DNA of 8,142 nt from Bacillota bacterium (GCA_017437925.1 JAFRWQ010000083.1:1-8142); one strand, 5' to 3'. Numbered from the stretch's first letter, positions 1 through 5,320 are shown. Numbers and translations: made by a program. The notes: generated from the letters alone by a model not told the origin.

Positions 1-231
1 AGCGGAGACGGCGGCGGAAAAGACCACCAGGTCGGTGTCGCCCAGGTTATCCGCGCTGTGGCCTATGAAGACCTCGACCCCCGCGGCCCTCAGCTGGTCG
101 GTGACGCTGCTCTCCTTTATATCGGAACCCGAGACCCTGTAGCCCCTGCTCCTCAGTATAAAGGCGATGCCCGAAAGGCCTATGCCTCCCACGCCTATGC
201 AATGAACGTGTTTAAAATCCTTAAGATCCAT
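1..231 (-). CDS. murC: UDP-N-acetylmuramate--L-alanine ligase (MurC), N-terminal 77 codons, runs off the window
   Basis: MurC is the cytoplasmic ATP-dependent ligase that adds L-alanine to UDP-MurNAc, the first peptide step of peptidoglycan precursor synthesis. Only the N-terminal Rossmann-like UDP-binding domain is inside the window. It starts MDLKDFKHVHCIGVGGIG, with the glycine-rich nucleotide loop GVGGIGLSG at residues 13-21 and the following YRVSGSD strand at 31-37, both hallmarks of MurC. The rest of the segment (GVEVFIGHSADNL, LVVFSAAVS) also fits the family. The start ATG is at 231-229, with a GGAG Shine-Dalgarno (239-242 on the complement) 7 nt upstream, inside the last codons of gltX. 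The gltX stop is 1 nt away, so the two are almost certainly cotranscribed and translationally coupled. The central ATPase and C-terminal domains are outside the window and cannot be judged. Confidence 0.93.
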   Translation of the reverse strand, partial: MDLKDFKHVHCIGVGGIGLSGIAFILRSRGYRVSGSDIKESSVTDQLRAAGVEVFIGHSADNLGDTDLVVFSAAVSA

Positions 232-232
232 A

Positions 233-1881
233 TTACTGCTCCATAGCCCTTTCGATTCTTCCGCGCACCTTTTCGGTCCCCATGATCTGCTGCACCGTCC
301 ACAGGTCGGGGGAGCTGGCCCTGCCGGTCACCGCTATCCTTATGACGCCGCTGACGTGGCCCACATGGCCCTTGTACATTCCGGGATTCTTCTTGTGATC
401 CTTGGGTTTGACGGCGTAGCCCAGGTCGGCGGTGATGGCCCTCACTTTCTCGAACCAGGTCTGGTTGTCGTCGGCGGGGTCGTAGCCTTCGATGTAGCGC
501 CTGAGTATCTCGCGCCTGTCTTCGGGGCTCACCTCGGCCGGCCACTCGCTCTCGTATGCGAAGTATTCGTCGAAGAAGTATTTGACGAAGTCGAAGATCT
601 GCTCGGCGTAGACCAGGTCCTTTCTGGGCTTCTCCCCTCCCCTGTCTATGTCGAAGACCTTGAGGAGCATCTCCCTGTTATCGCTGAAGAGCTTGAAGAT
701 GTCGGGATGGTACTCCTTAGCCCAGCCCAGCATGAAGTCCAGGATCTCGGAAGCGCTCTTCTTCGCCAGCACGTCCTTTGAGACGTCGTTGAGCTTGTTA
801 AGGTCGAAGAGGGTGCCCGAATCGCTCATCTTTGAGGGCGAAAACGCGAAATCGCGGTAGTCGGCCAGGGGGTTGGCGATGCGCCACTCCTCGTAGTCGG
901 AGTTGAGTATGGTCATCAGGTACTCCCTCACCGCTTCGGGGAAGTAGCCCTGCTTCTTGTAGTACTCCAGTGAGAGCTCCGGATCCTTGCGCTTGGAGAG
1001 CTTGCGCTTCTGACCGGTCTCCTCGTCTATCTTCATGAGCACGGTGTTGTGGCAGAAGATGGGAAGCGGCCAGCCCATGGCCTCAAAGAGCTGCACGTGG
1101 ATGGGCACCGAGGCCATCCACTCCTCGCCCCTCACCACGTGGGTGGTGCGCATGAGATGGTCGTCGACACGTGGGCGAAGTGGTAGGTGGGAAGGCCGGT
1201 CTTCTTGAGTATCACCACGTCCTGCACGTTCTCGGGCATGGAGATGGTGCCTCTGATGGCGTCGGTGACGCTGAAATACCTGCCCGGATCGCCGTTGGAG
1301 CGGAGGCGTATGACGAACTCCTCTCCGGCCTTTATGCGGGCCTCGACCTCTTCGAAGCCAAGGTCTCTGTGGCGGGCGTACTTGCCGTAGACTCCGGGGT
1401 CGAGCCCGGCTGCCTTCTGCTCTTCGCGCATGGCTTCTATCTCTTCTTCGGTCATGAAGCAGGGGTAGGCCTTGCCCTCGCGGACCAGCTTCTTAACCAT
1501 GGTCTGGTATATCTCAGCCCTCTTGCTCTGGGTGTAGGGCCCGTAGGCTCCGCTCTCGCCCTCCTTGTTCGCCCCTTCGTCGAAATTGATGCCGAAGTAG
1601 CTCAGAGCGTCGATGAGGACGGGCACGGCGCCTTCCACCTCTCTCTTCTCGTCGGTGTCCTCTATCCTGAGATAGCAGACGCCGCCGGTGGTGTGGGCCA
1701 GGCGCTCGTCGGTCAGGGCGCCGTAGAGGTTGCCCAGGTGTATGAAGCCGGTGGGGCTGGGCGCCATTCTGGTCACCATGGCCCCCTCGGGCAGCTGCCT
1801 GGGAGGATAGAGCGCCTCGTAGTAATCGGGAGTCTTGTCTATATCGGGGAACAGGAGCTCCGCCAGTTTATTATGATCCAT
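233..1881 (-). CDS. gltX: Glutamyl-tRNA synthetase, reading frame broken by a single-base deletion
   Basis: Class I aminoacyl-tRNA synthetase that charges tRNA-Glu with glutamate in the cytoplasm (and perhaps also tRNA-Gln in organisms lacking GlnRS). The N-terminal part is in one frame and the C-terminal part in another. The first carries the Rossmann catalytic core with RMAPSPTGFIHLGN (HIGH-type motif HLGN, residues 48-51) and YLRIEDTDEKREVEG. The second carries the KMSKS-type loop KRKLSKRKDPE (about residues 294-298 after correction) and the helical anticodon-binding part. The frames join in the expected HFAHVVDDHLMRTTHVVRG stretch: CACGTGTCGACG is read where CACGTGGTCGACG is expected, so one G is missing (complement of about 1168). 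Restoring it gives 549 residues, normal for the clostridial long form. I chose the ATG at 1881 because family members start MDxxKLAxLLFP and a GAAAGG ribosome site precedes it; an in-frame ATG at 1941 only adds an unconserved basic leader. Followed 1 nt later by murC. The break may be a sequencing or assembly error or a real mutation; the gene is normally essential. Confidence 0.93.
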
Positions 1882-1954
1882 ATAGTCTTTTGCCTTTCTC
1901 GTTTTTTGACGGCCGCGGGACCCTCTTTCGTATGTCCACATTTAGGCCCATAAT

Positions 1955-1983
1955 ATTGTATCAGAAATCCCCGCCTTTGTAAC
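1955..1983 (-). promoter_or_regulatory. Putative sigma-A promoter for gltX-murC
   Basis: On the complement, a GTTACA -35 (1983-1978) and a TACAAT -10 (1960-1955) are separated by exactly 17 nt, with an AT-rich stretch upstream. Transcription would start near 1948, leaving a leader of about 65 nt before the ATG at 1881. I see no T-box consensus or other riboswitch in that leader. The -35 matches consensus in 4 of 6 positions, so this is plausible but unproven. Confidence 0.5.
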
Positions 1984-2013
1984 TTAAATATTGCGGCTCA
2001 AGGCCTGTTTTTA

Positions 2014-2048
2014 GCGGGACCGCCCGGCTCTTCGGACCCCGGTCCCGC
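2014..2048. other. GC-rich hairpin between the divergent gltX and tRNA-Glu promoters
   Basis: GCGGGACCG (2014-2022) and CGGTCCCGC (2040-2048) form a perfect 9-bp stem around a 17-nt loop. It lies between the two promoter regions, so by the predicted start sites it is in neither the gltX leader nor the tRNA transcript. No T-tract follows it on either strand, so it is not a convincing terminator. It could act as DNA (a protein site) or be a repeat; function unknown. Confidence 0.45.
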
Positions 2049-2084
2049 CTTCGAAAAAAGTTTTGCCTCAGCGCAAAAATGTGC

Positions 2085-2113
2085 TGGACAAACCCGGGAC
2101 CAGCCTGTATAAT
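2085..2113 (+). promoter_or_regulatory. Strong sigma-A promoter of the tRNA-Glu gene
   Basis: TGGACA (2085-2090, 5 of 6 to the -35 consensus) and a perfect TATAAT (2108-2113) are separated by 17 nt. The expected start is near 2120, giving a short 5' leader of about 20 nt before the mature tRNA at 2139. This is the best promoter in the window and fits a highly transcribed stable-RNA gene. Confidence 0.82.
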
Positions 2114-2138
2114 ACCAAATGTTCTGAAAACTTAATAC

Positions 2139-2213
2139 GGTGCCTTGGTCAAGTGGTCAAGACGCTAGCCTCTCACGCTGGAATCAGGGGTTCGACTCCC
2201 CTAGGCACTACCA
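2139..2213 (+). tRNA. tRNA-Glu, anticodon CTC, with encoded CCA
   Basis: A complete cloverleaf can be drawn. The acceptor GGTGCCT (2139-2145) pairs with AGGCACT (2203-2209), with one G-T pair at 1-72. The D stem is GTC/GAC with a 10-nt loop. The anticodon stem CTAGC (2165-2169)/GCTGG (2177-2181) encloses the loop CTCTCAC, with CTC as positions 34-36 (2172-2174) and U33 in place. The T arm is AGGGG-TTCGACT-CCCCT (2186-2202), followed by discriminator A and the encoded CCA (2211-2213). The TTGGTCAAG...GGTCAAGAC D region is typical of tRNA-Glu, and anticodon CTC reads GAG codons. It has its own promoter and terminator and is divergent from gltX, the synthetase that acts on it. Bacteria often carry only the TTC isoacceptor, so CTC suggests a second Glu tRNA elsewhere in a GC-rich genome. 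Confidence 0.95.
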
Positions 2214-2215
2214 AT

Positions 2216-2256
2216 AACAAAGATCTCCACCCATCGGGTGGAGATCTTTGTTTAAT
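2216..2256 (+). terminator. Intrinsic terminator of tRNA-Glu
   Basis: The arms 2216-2232 and 2236-2252 form a perfect 17-bp stem (core GATCTCCACCC/GGGTGGAGATC) around the 3-nt loop ATC, followed by a short T-rich tail (TTTGTTTAAT). It begins 3 nt after the CCA end, as expected for a single-gene tRNA transcript. Confidence 0.88.
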
Positions 2257-2264
2257 GACAATAG

Positions 2265-2383
2265 GGCTAGGGGAGGCGAACCCGGCAGGGCGTAAGGCTC
2301 CGGCGGAGCCTTACGGTCCGAGCACGCCTACGGCGCGCGCAGGACGGAGGATCACGCGAAGCGTGAGACGATGACTCCCCTAG
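2265..2383 (+). repeat. Structured GC-rich element bounded by inverted copies of the tRNA-Glu T-arm region
   Basis: Positions 2265-2284 match the reverse complement of tRNA bases 2187-2206 at 17 of 20 positions. The other end carries the same tRNA segment in direct orientation, so CTAGGGGAG (2267-2275) can pair perfectly with CTCCCCTAG (2375-2383). Inside are three further hairpins: an 11-bp stem CGTAAGGCTCC (2291-2301)/GGAGCCTTACG (2305-2315); a branched stem GTCC (2316-2319)/GGAC (2342-2345) around GCACGCC-TAC-GGCGCGC; and TCACGC-GAA-GCGTGA (2352-2366). The whole could fold as a closed multi-branch RNA or be a palindromic repeat element. The open frame across it (GEANPAGRKAPAEP...) shows no protein-like character. 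I do not recognise the family; whether it recurs next to other tRNAs is the key unknown. Confidence 0.6.
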
Positions 2384-2395
2384 GCACTACCAATA
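2373..2395 (+). repeat. 23-bp direct copy of the tRNA-Glu 3' end (partial tRNA, att-like)
   Basis: This segment is identical to 2194-2216, covering part of the T loop, the 3' T stem, the 3' acceptor strand, the discriminator, CCA and three bases beyond. It lacks the 5' three-quarters of a tRNA, so it cannot be a functional tRNA. A duplicated tRNA 3' end at a distance is the usual footprint of site-specific integration at a tRNA (attL/attR). Here the repeats are only 179 bp apart with no integrase between, so a deleted island, a non-autonomous insertion, or decay of a tandem tRNA copy are the main options. Confidence 0.8.
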
Positions 2396-2397
2396 TG

Positions 2398-2430
2398 AAA
2401 CAGACGGGTCCGCCCGTCTGTTTCTTTGTC
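2398..2430 (+). terminator. Intrinsic terminator after the tRNA 3'-end copy
   Basis: AAACAGACGGG (2398-2408) and CCCGTCTGTTT (2413-2423) form an 11-bp stem with loop TCCG, followed by CTTTGT. The same two arms recur in the terminator at 5374-5399. Immediately downstream (2424-2455) CTTTGTCCACC/GGGTGGAG/TCCTTTGTTGTT looks like a shortened copy of the tRNA terminator at 2216-2256, so this stretch may carry two terminator remnants in series. Confidence 0.7.
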
Positions 2431-2500
2431 CACCGGGTGGAGTCCTTTGTTGTTATATGCTAAACTGAATGGTAAATGAGAGCGTAAACCAACTAAAACC

Positions 2501-3433
2501 ATGAGCCTTACCGTTTTATACAAAGACATAACGACCGTCGAGGCGGACGCCATAGTGAATTCGTCCAATCCTACGCTTACAGGCTATGCCGGGGTCGACC
2601 GGCTCCTGCACAGTCTGGGGGGCGAAGAGTTCGAGGCGGAATGCAGAGAGAAGGCGGGGACCCTTCAGCCGGGCGAGGCCGTCTTTACCCGCGCATATAA
2701 CATCCCCGCAAAATACGTGATCCACACCCACATCCCCCTCTACAAGGGCGGAGACCTGGGAGAAGCCGCCATTTTGAGAAGCTGCTACCGCTCGTCCCTT
2801 GAGCTGGCTGACCGGCTGGGCTGCGGGTCCGTCGCCTTCCCCCTGATCGCGGCGGGCAGCATGGGGTTTCCCATACCGAGGGCTCTTGAGATCGCCGTAG
2901 TCGCCATCAGCGAGTACCTCGAGCTTTATTCCGACCTTTCGGTGTATCTGGTGCTTCACGGCGAGTCCGCGGAAAGCATCGCCCGCTCGATGCTGGGAGA
3001 CCTGGACGCCTTCGTCCAAAGCCGCTTCAGCCCCGCAGAGGCGAAGGACCAGAGGACCCTTGATGAGATGATAGAAGATAAGGGCGAGAGCTTCGTGGAT
3101 GCGCTCTACCGCCTTATGTCCGAAAAAGGCATCGACAAGCCTTCGCAGCTCTACAAAGCCGCCCACATAAGCAAGCAGGCCTTCAGCAAGCTGGTCAGCG
3201 GGGGAGCGGCCCGTCCCTCCGTGGAGACAGCGGTCGCCCTCGCCTTTGCCCTTAAGCTCAGCTACGACGAAGCGGTGATCTTCTTCAAGGCGGCAGGCAT
3301 CGCCCTAAGCGACGGCAGTAAGTTCGATATCATAGTCACTTATTTTCTCAAGAACCGAAATTACGACATCTGGGAGTTCAACGAGCAGATCCTGAAATAC
3401 GGTTACAAGAAACTGATAGGGGCAGATGGATAA
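2501..3433 (+). CDS. Macro-domain (ADP-ribose-binding/hydrolase) protein with C-terminal HTH-like regulator domain
   Basis: 310 residues in two parts. Residues about 1-165 form a macro domain: YKDITTVEADAIVNSSNP (7-24) holds the adenine-contacting Asp16 and the DAIVN motif with Asn20 and Asn23; GYAGVDRLLHSLGG (28-41) is the first ribose/phosphate loop; VAFPLIAAGSMGFP (111-124) is the second diphosphate loop. Macro domains bind ADP-ribose, and many remove it from proteins or from O-acetyl-ADP-ribose. Residues about 185-305 (FVDALYRLMSEKGI..., SKQAFSKLVSGG, ALAFALKLSYDEAVIFFKAAG, FDIIVTYFLKN) match the tail found on many Firmicutes macro proteins and resemble a Cro/cI-type helix-turn-helix (about 212-265). 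DNA binding is inference. The ATG at 2501 is the only start after an in-frame stop at 2477, yet I see no good Shine-Dalgarno. An ADP-ribosylglycohydrolase follows 102 nt later. The first loop is GYAG rather than the GGGG of MacroD enzymes, so catalysis is uncertain. Family call firm, activity not. Confidence 0.88.
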   Translation: MSLTVLYKDITTVEADAIVNSSNPTLTGYAGVDRLLHSLGGEEFEAECREKAGTLQPGEAVFTRAYNIPAKYVIHTHIPLYKGGDLGEAAILRSCYRSSLELADRLGCGSVAFPLIAAGSMGFPIPRALEIAVVAISEYLELYSDLSVYLVLHGESAESIARSMLGDLDAFVQSRFSPAEAKDQRTLDEMIEDKGESFVDALYRLMSEKGIDKPSQLYKAAHISKQAFSKLVSGGAARPSVETAVALAFALKLSYDEAVIFFKAAGIALSDGSKFDIIVTYFLKNRNYDIWEFNEQILKYGYKKLIGADG

Positions 3434-3535
3434 ATGTCCACCGCCGGTTGACCATTTCGCGCCCGGCCTGAAGTATCATCGTATCGCAGGTTGGTCCTGC
3501 GGCACGGTTTTCTTTAAGCGCAAAGGAGGTACAAA

Positions 3536-4375
3536 ATGCTTGGAGCGATCATTGGCGATATATGCGGATCTGTTTACGAATTCAATAACGAAAAGGACAT
3601 CGATAAGCTGGTCCTTTTCAAAAACGGATGTTTCCCCACCGACGATTCGGTCATGACGGCTGCGGTGGCCGCTGCCCTTATGGACTCATGGGGCAGGGAC
3701 GATGAGTCCGTAAAGAAGGCCCTCGTCGAGTCCATGCGCCATCTCGGCCGTCTCTTCCCACGCGCCGGCTACGGAGGGCAGTTCCGCCGCTGGCTTGCCG
3801 ACCCTCATATGGGCCCTTACGGCAGCTGGGGCAACGGGTCGGGCATGAGGGTCTCACCCGCCGGCTTCATGTACGAAAGCCTGGACGAGACCCTGCGCGC
3901 AGCGAAGCTCACCGCCGAGGTGACCCACGACCATCCCGAGGGCATCAAAGGCGCCCAGGCGATCGCGGCAGCCGTGTTCCTGGCAAGGACCGGCAAGACC
4001 AAGGACGAGATCAGGCGGTTCACAGAGGAGAATTTCTACCCGCTCAGCTTCACCCTTGACGAGATCAGGCCCGCCTACGAGTTCGACGAGAGCTGCCGGG
4101 GCTCCTGCCCTCAGGCCATCGAAGCCTTCCTGGAAGGCGAGTCCTTTGAGGACGTGATACTGAAGTCGATCTCCATAGGAGGCGATTCCGACACCATAGC
4201 GGCTATGGCGGGAGCCATCGCCGAGGCCTTTTACGGCATCCCCGAAGACATGAAGCTGAAGGCCTTCGAGGTCATGCAGGACGCAAAATCGCGCGGGACA
4301 GTCTATCCCAACAGCGTACTGCTGGGCGTCGTGAAGGACTTCTACAAGTGGGTGGAAGAGCACAGGAGGAGTTAA
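3536..4375 (+). CDS. ADP-ribosylglycohydrolase (ARH/DraG) family protein
   Basis: 279 residues, all-helical dinuclear-Mg hydrolase of the ARH/DraG family, which cleaves ADP-ribose from modified proteins or small molecules. The N-terminus MLGAIIGDICGSVYEF carries the GxxxGDxxG signature. T35-D36-D37 (FPTDDSVMTAAV) is the first metal-binding motif and I-G-G-D217-S-D219-T220 (IGGDSDTIAAMAGAIAEA) the second, so all metal ligands appear intact. HDHPEGIKGAQAIAAAV is the helix usually found mid-domain. Length is normal. The start is fixed by a near-perfect AAAGGAGGT site (3522-3530) 5 nt before the ATG. It lies 102 nt behind the macro-domain gene with no terminator between and is followed by a strong terminator, so the two probably form one unit acting on ADP-ribose. 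The target bond (arginine, serine, DNA base or metabolite) cannot be read from sequence. No ADP-ribosyltransferase is visible nearby. Confidence 0.92.
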   Translation: MLGAIIGDICGSVYEFNNEKDIDKLVLFKNGCFPTDDSVMTAAVAAALMDSWGRDDESVKKALVESMRHLGRLFPRAGYGGQFRRWLADPHMGPYGSWGNGSGMRVSPAGFMYESLDETLRAAKLTAEVTHDHPEGIKGAQAIAAAVFLARTGKTKDEIRRFTEENFYPLSFTLDEIRPAYEFDESCRGSCPQAIEAFLEGESFEDVILKSISIGGDSDTIAAMAGAIAEAFYGIPEDMKLKAFEVMQDAKSRGTVYPNSVLLGVVKDFYKWVEEHRRS

Positions 4376-4404
4376 GCAAAAGGCGGAAGCCCGCAAATAA
4401 GGCG

Positions 4405-4439
4405 GATCCCGGCGCTAAGGCGCCGGGATCTTTTATTTT
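4405..4439 (+). terminator. Intrinsic terminator of the macro/ARH unit
   Basis: GATCCCGGCGC (4405-4415) and GCGCCGGGATC (4420-4430) form a perfect 11-bp GC-rich stem with loop TAAG, followed by TTTTATTTT. It separates the ADP-ribose genes from the MerR gene, whose -35 begins 6 nt later. Confidence 0.92.
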
Positions 4440-4444
4440 CCCCC

Positions 4445-4475
4445 TTGACCCTTACGTTGCGTAATAGTTTATACT
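4445..4475 (+). promoter_or_regulatory. MerR-type promoter/operator of the TipAS regulator gene
   Basis: TTGACC (-35, 4445-4450) and TATACT (-10, 4470-4475) are separated by 19 nt, longer than the optimal 17. The spacer holds the inverted repeat TTACG-TTG-CGTAA (4452-4464). An over-long spacer with a central dyad is the hallmark of promoters that MerR-family proteins activate by DNA distortion, so the gene downstream is probably autoregulated by its own product. The start would be near 4482, leaving a leader of about 20 nt with the ribosome site AAGGAGGT at 4488-4495. Confidence 0.82.
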
Positions 4476-4502
4476 GAACTCATCTTGAAGGAGGTGCCGG
4501 CC

Positions 4503-5231
4503 ATGATGACGGTGCGCGAGGTCAGCAGGACGACAGGGGTCAGCGTCCGCGCCCTGCAGTATTACGACAGCATAGGCCTTCTGGCTCCCGCCCGGGTGAC
4601 GGAGGCCGGCTACAGGCTGTATGACGGAAAAAGCCTTGAAAAGCTGCAGCAGATCATGCTTTTCAGGGAGCTGGAATTCTCGCTGAAGGATATAAAAAGC
4701 ATAGTGAACAGCCCGGGCTTCGACAGGGAAGGCGCCCTGAGGCAGCAGATAGAGCTGCTGAGCCTTAAAAAGGAGCGCCTCGAGGGCCTGATCGCTCTGG
4801 CAAAAAGATCGCTCAAAGAAGAGGAGGACAGCATGAGCTTTAAGGAATTCGACACTAAGAAGCTGGATGAGTATGCGGCAAAGGCCAAAGAAGCCTGGGG
4901 AGAGACCGCAGCATACAAGGAATACGAGGTGAAGGCGAAGGGCCGCAGCGGCAAAGAGGACATGGATCTGGCGGCTGAAATGATGAAGATATTCGAGGAG
5001 TTCGGGAAGATCAAAGACAAAGATCCTTCCTGCCCCGAGGCCCAGGCCCTGGTCAGGAAGCTGCAGGGCTTCATCACCGCCAACTACTATACCTGTACGA
5101 AGGAGATACTTAAGGGGCTGGGGCAGGCCTACGCCGCGGGAGGCGAGTTCACAGCCAATATCGATAAGGCGGGAGGCAAAGGGACGGCCGGCTTCGCCGC
5201 CGCTGCCATCGAAGCCTTCTGCAAAAGCTGA
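4503..5231 (+). CDS. MerR-family transcriptional activator with TipAS drug-binding domain
   Basis: 242 residues. Residues 4-72 are the MerR winged helix-turn-helix (VREVSRTTGVSVRALQYYDS, IGLLAPARVTEAGYRLYD, LEKLQQIMLFRELEFSLKDIK). A dimerisation coiled coil follows at about 76-108 (LRQQIELLSLKKERLEGLIALAKRSL). Residues about 122-240 are a TipAS domain (EYAAKAKEAWGETAAYKEYE..., GFITANYYTCTKEILKGLGQAYAAGGEFTANIDKAGG), which in Streptomyces TipA and relatives such as Mta and SkgA binds hydrophobic or thiopeptide drugs. Binding would turn the protein into an activator. The ATG at 4503 sits 7 nt after AAGGAGGT; an upstream in-frame TTG at 4485 would overlap that site and is rejected. The promoter has the MerR 19-bp spacer, so it probably controls itself. 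A second GAGGAGG (4821-4827) lies 5 nt before Met111 (ATG at 4833), exactly between the HTH/coiled coil and the TipAS domain, and could give a free drug-binding domain. The natural ligand and other targets are unknown. Confidence 0.92.
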   Translation: MMTVREVSRTTGVSVRALQYYDSIGLLAPARVTEAGYRLYDGKSLEKLQQIMLFRELEFSLKDIKSIVNSPGFDREGALRQQIELLSLKKERLEGLIALAKRSLKEEEDSMSFKEFDTKKLDEYAAKAKEAWGETAAYKEYEVKAKGRSGKEDMDLAAEMMKIFEEFGKIKDKDPSCPEAQALVRKLQGFITANYYTCTKEILKGLGQAYAAGGEFTANIDKAGGKGTAGFAAAAIEAFCKS

Positions 5232-5236
5232 GGCTT

Positions 5237-5320
5237 CCGCAGATGATCGGCAAACGGCGGCATCAATACCGCGGATGATCGGCAGTGGGTCATCATTACC
5301 GCGGATGTTCACATTCGGCA
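5237..5320. repeat. Three degenerate tandem repeats, about 30-32 bp, downstream of the MerR gene
   Basis: CCGCAGATGATCGGCA (5237-5252) recurs 32 bp later as CCGCGGATGATCGGCA (5269-5284, 15 of 16), and 30 bp after that as a disturbed copy beginning CCGCGGATGTTC (5299-5310) and ending ATTCGGCA (5313-5320). The stretches between also resemble each other (CATCAATA and CATCATTA). CATC and GATG flank the CCGCGG palindrome in copies 2 and 3, giving a small dyad. Non-coding, just after the stop codon and before the terminator. It could be a decaying tandem duplication, an RNA processing site or a protein-binding array. Confidence 0.6.

Noticed and set aside
1882..1950. T-box or other riboswitch in the gltX leader
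   Set aside because: The short leader contains GGGTCCCGCGG, loosely like a T-box, but lacks the AGGGTGG-ACCGCG core, a specifier loop and a terminator.
1171..1953. 260-codon open frame opposite gltX
   Set aside because: Shadow of a clearly conserved synthetase; no recognisable motifs.
2063..2374. Open frame of 103 codons on the plus strand
   Set aside because: It runs through the tRNA promoter, the tRNA itself, its terminator and the hairpin element; the translation is a readout of structured RNA.
3448..3479. Separate promoter for the ARH gene (TTGACC ... TATCAT)
   Set aside because: The spacer is 20 nt, there is no dyad or extended -10, and no terminator separates it from the macro gene; cotranscription is simpler.
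4485..4502. Upstream TTG start for the MerR protein
   Set aside because: It overlaps the Shine-Dalgarno sequence, and the added residues precede the normal MerR N-terminus.
5237..5320. CRISPR array
   Set aside because: Only three imperfect short units, the last disrupted, with spacers that resemble one another and no cas genes.
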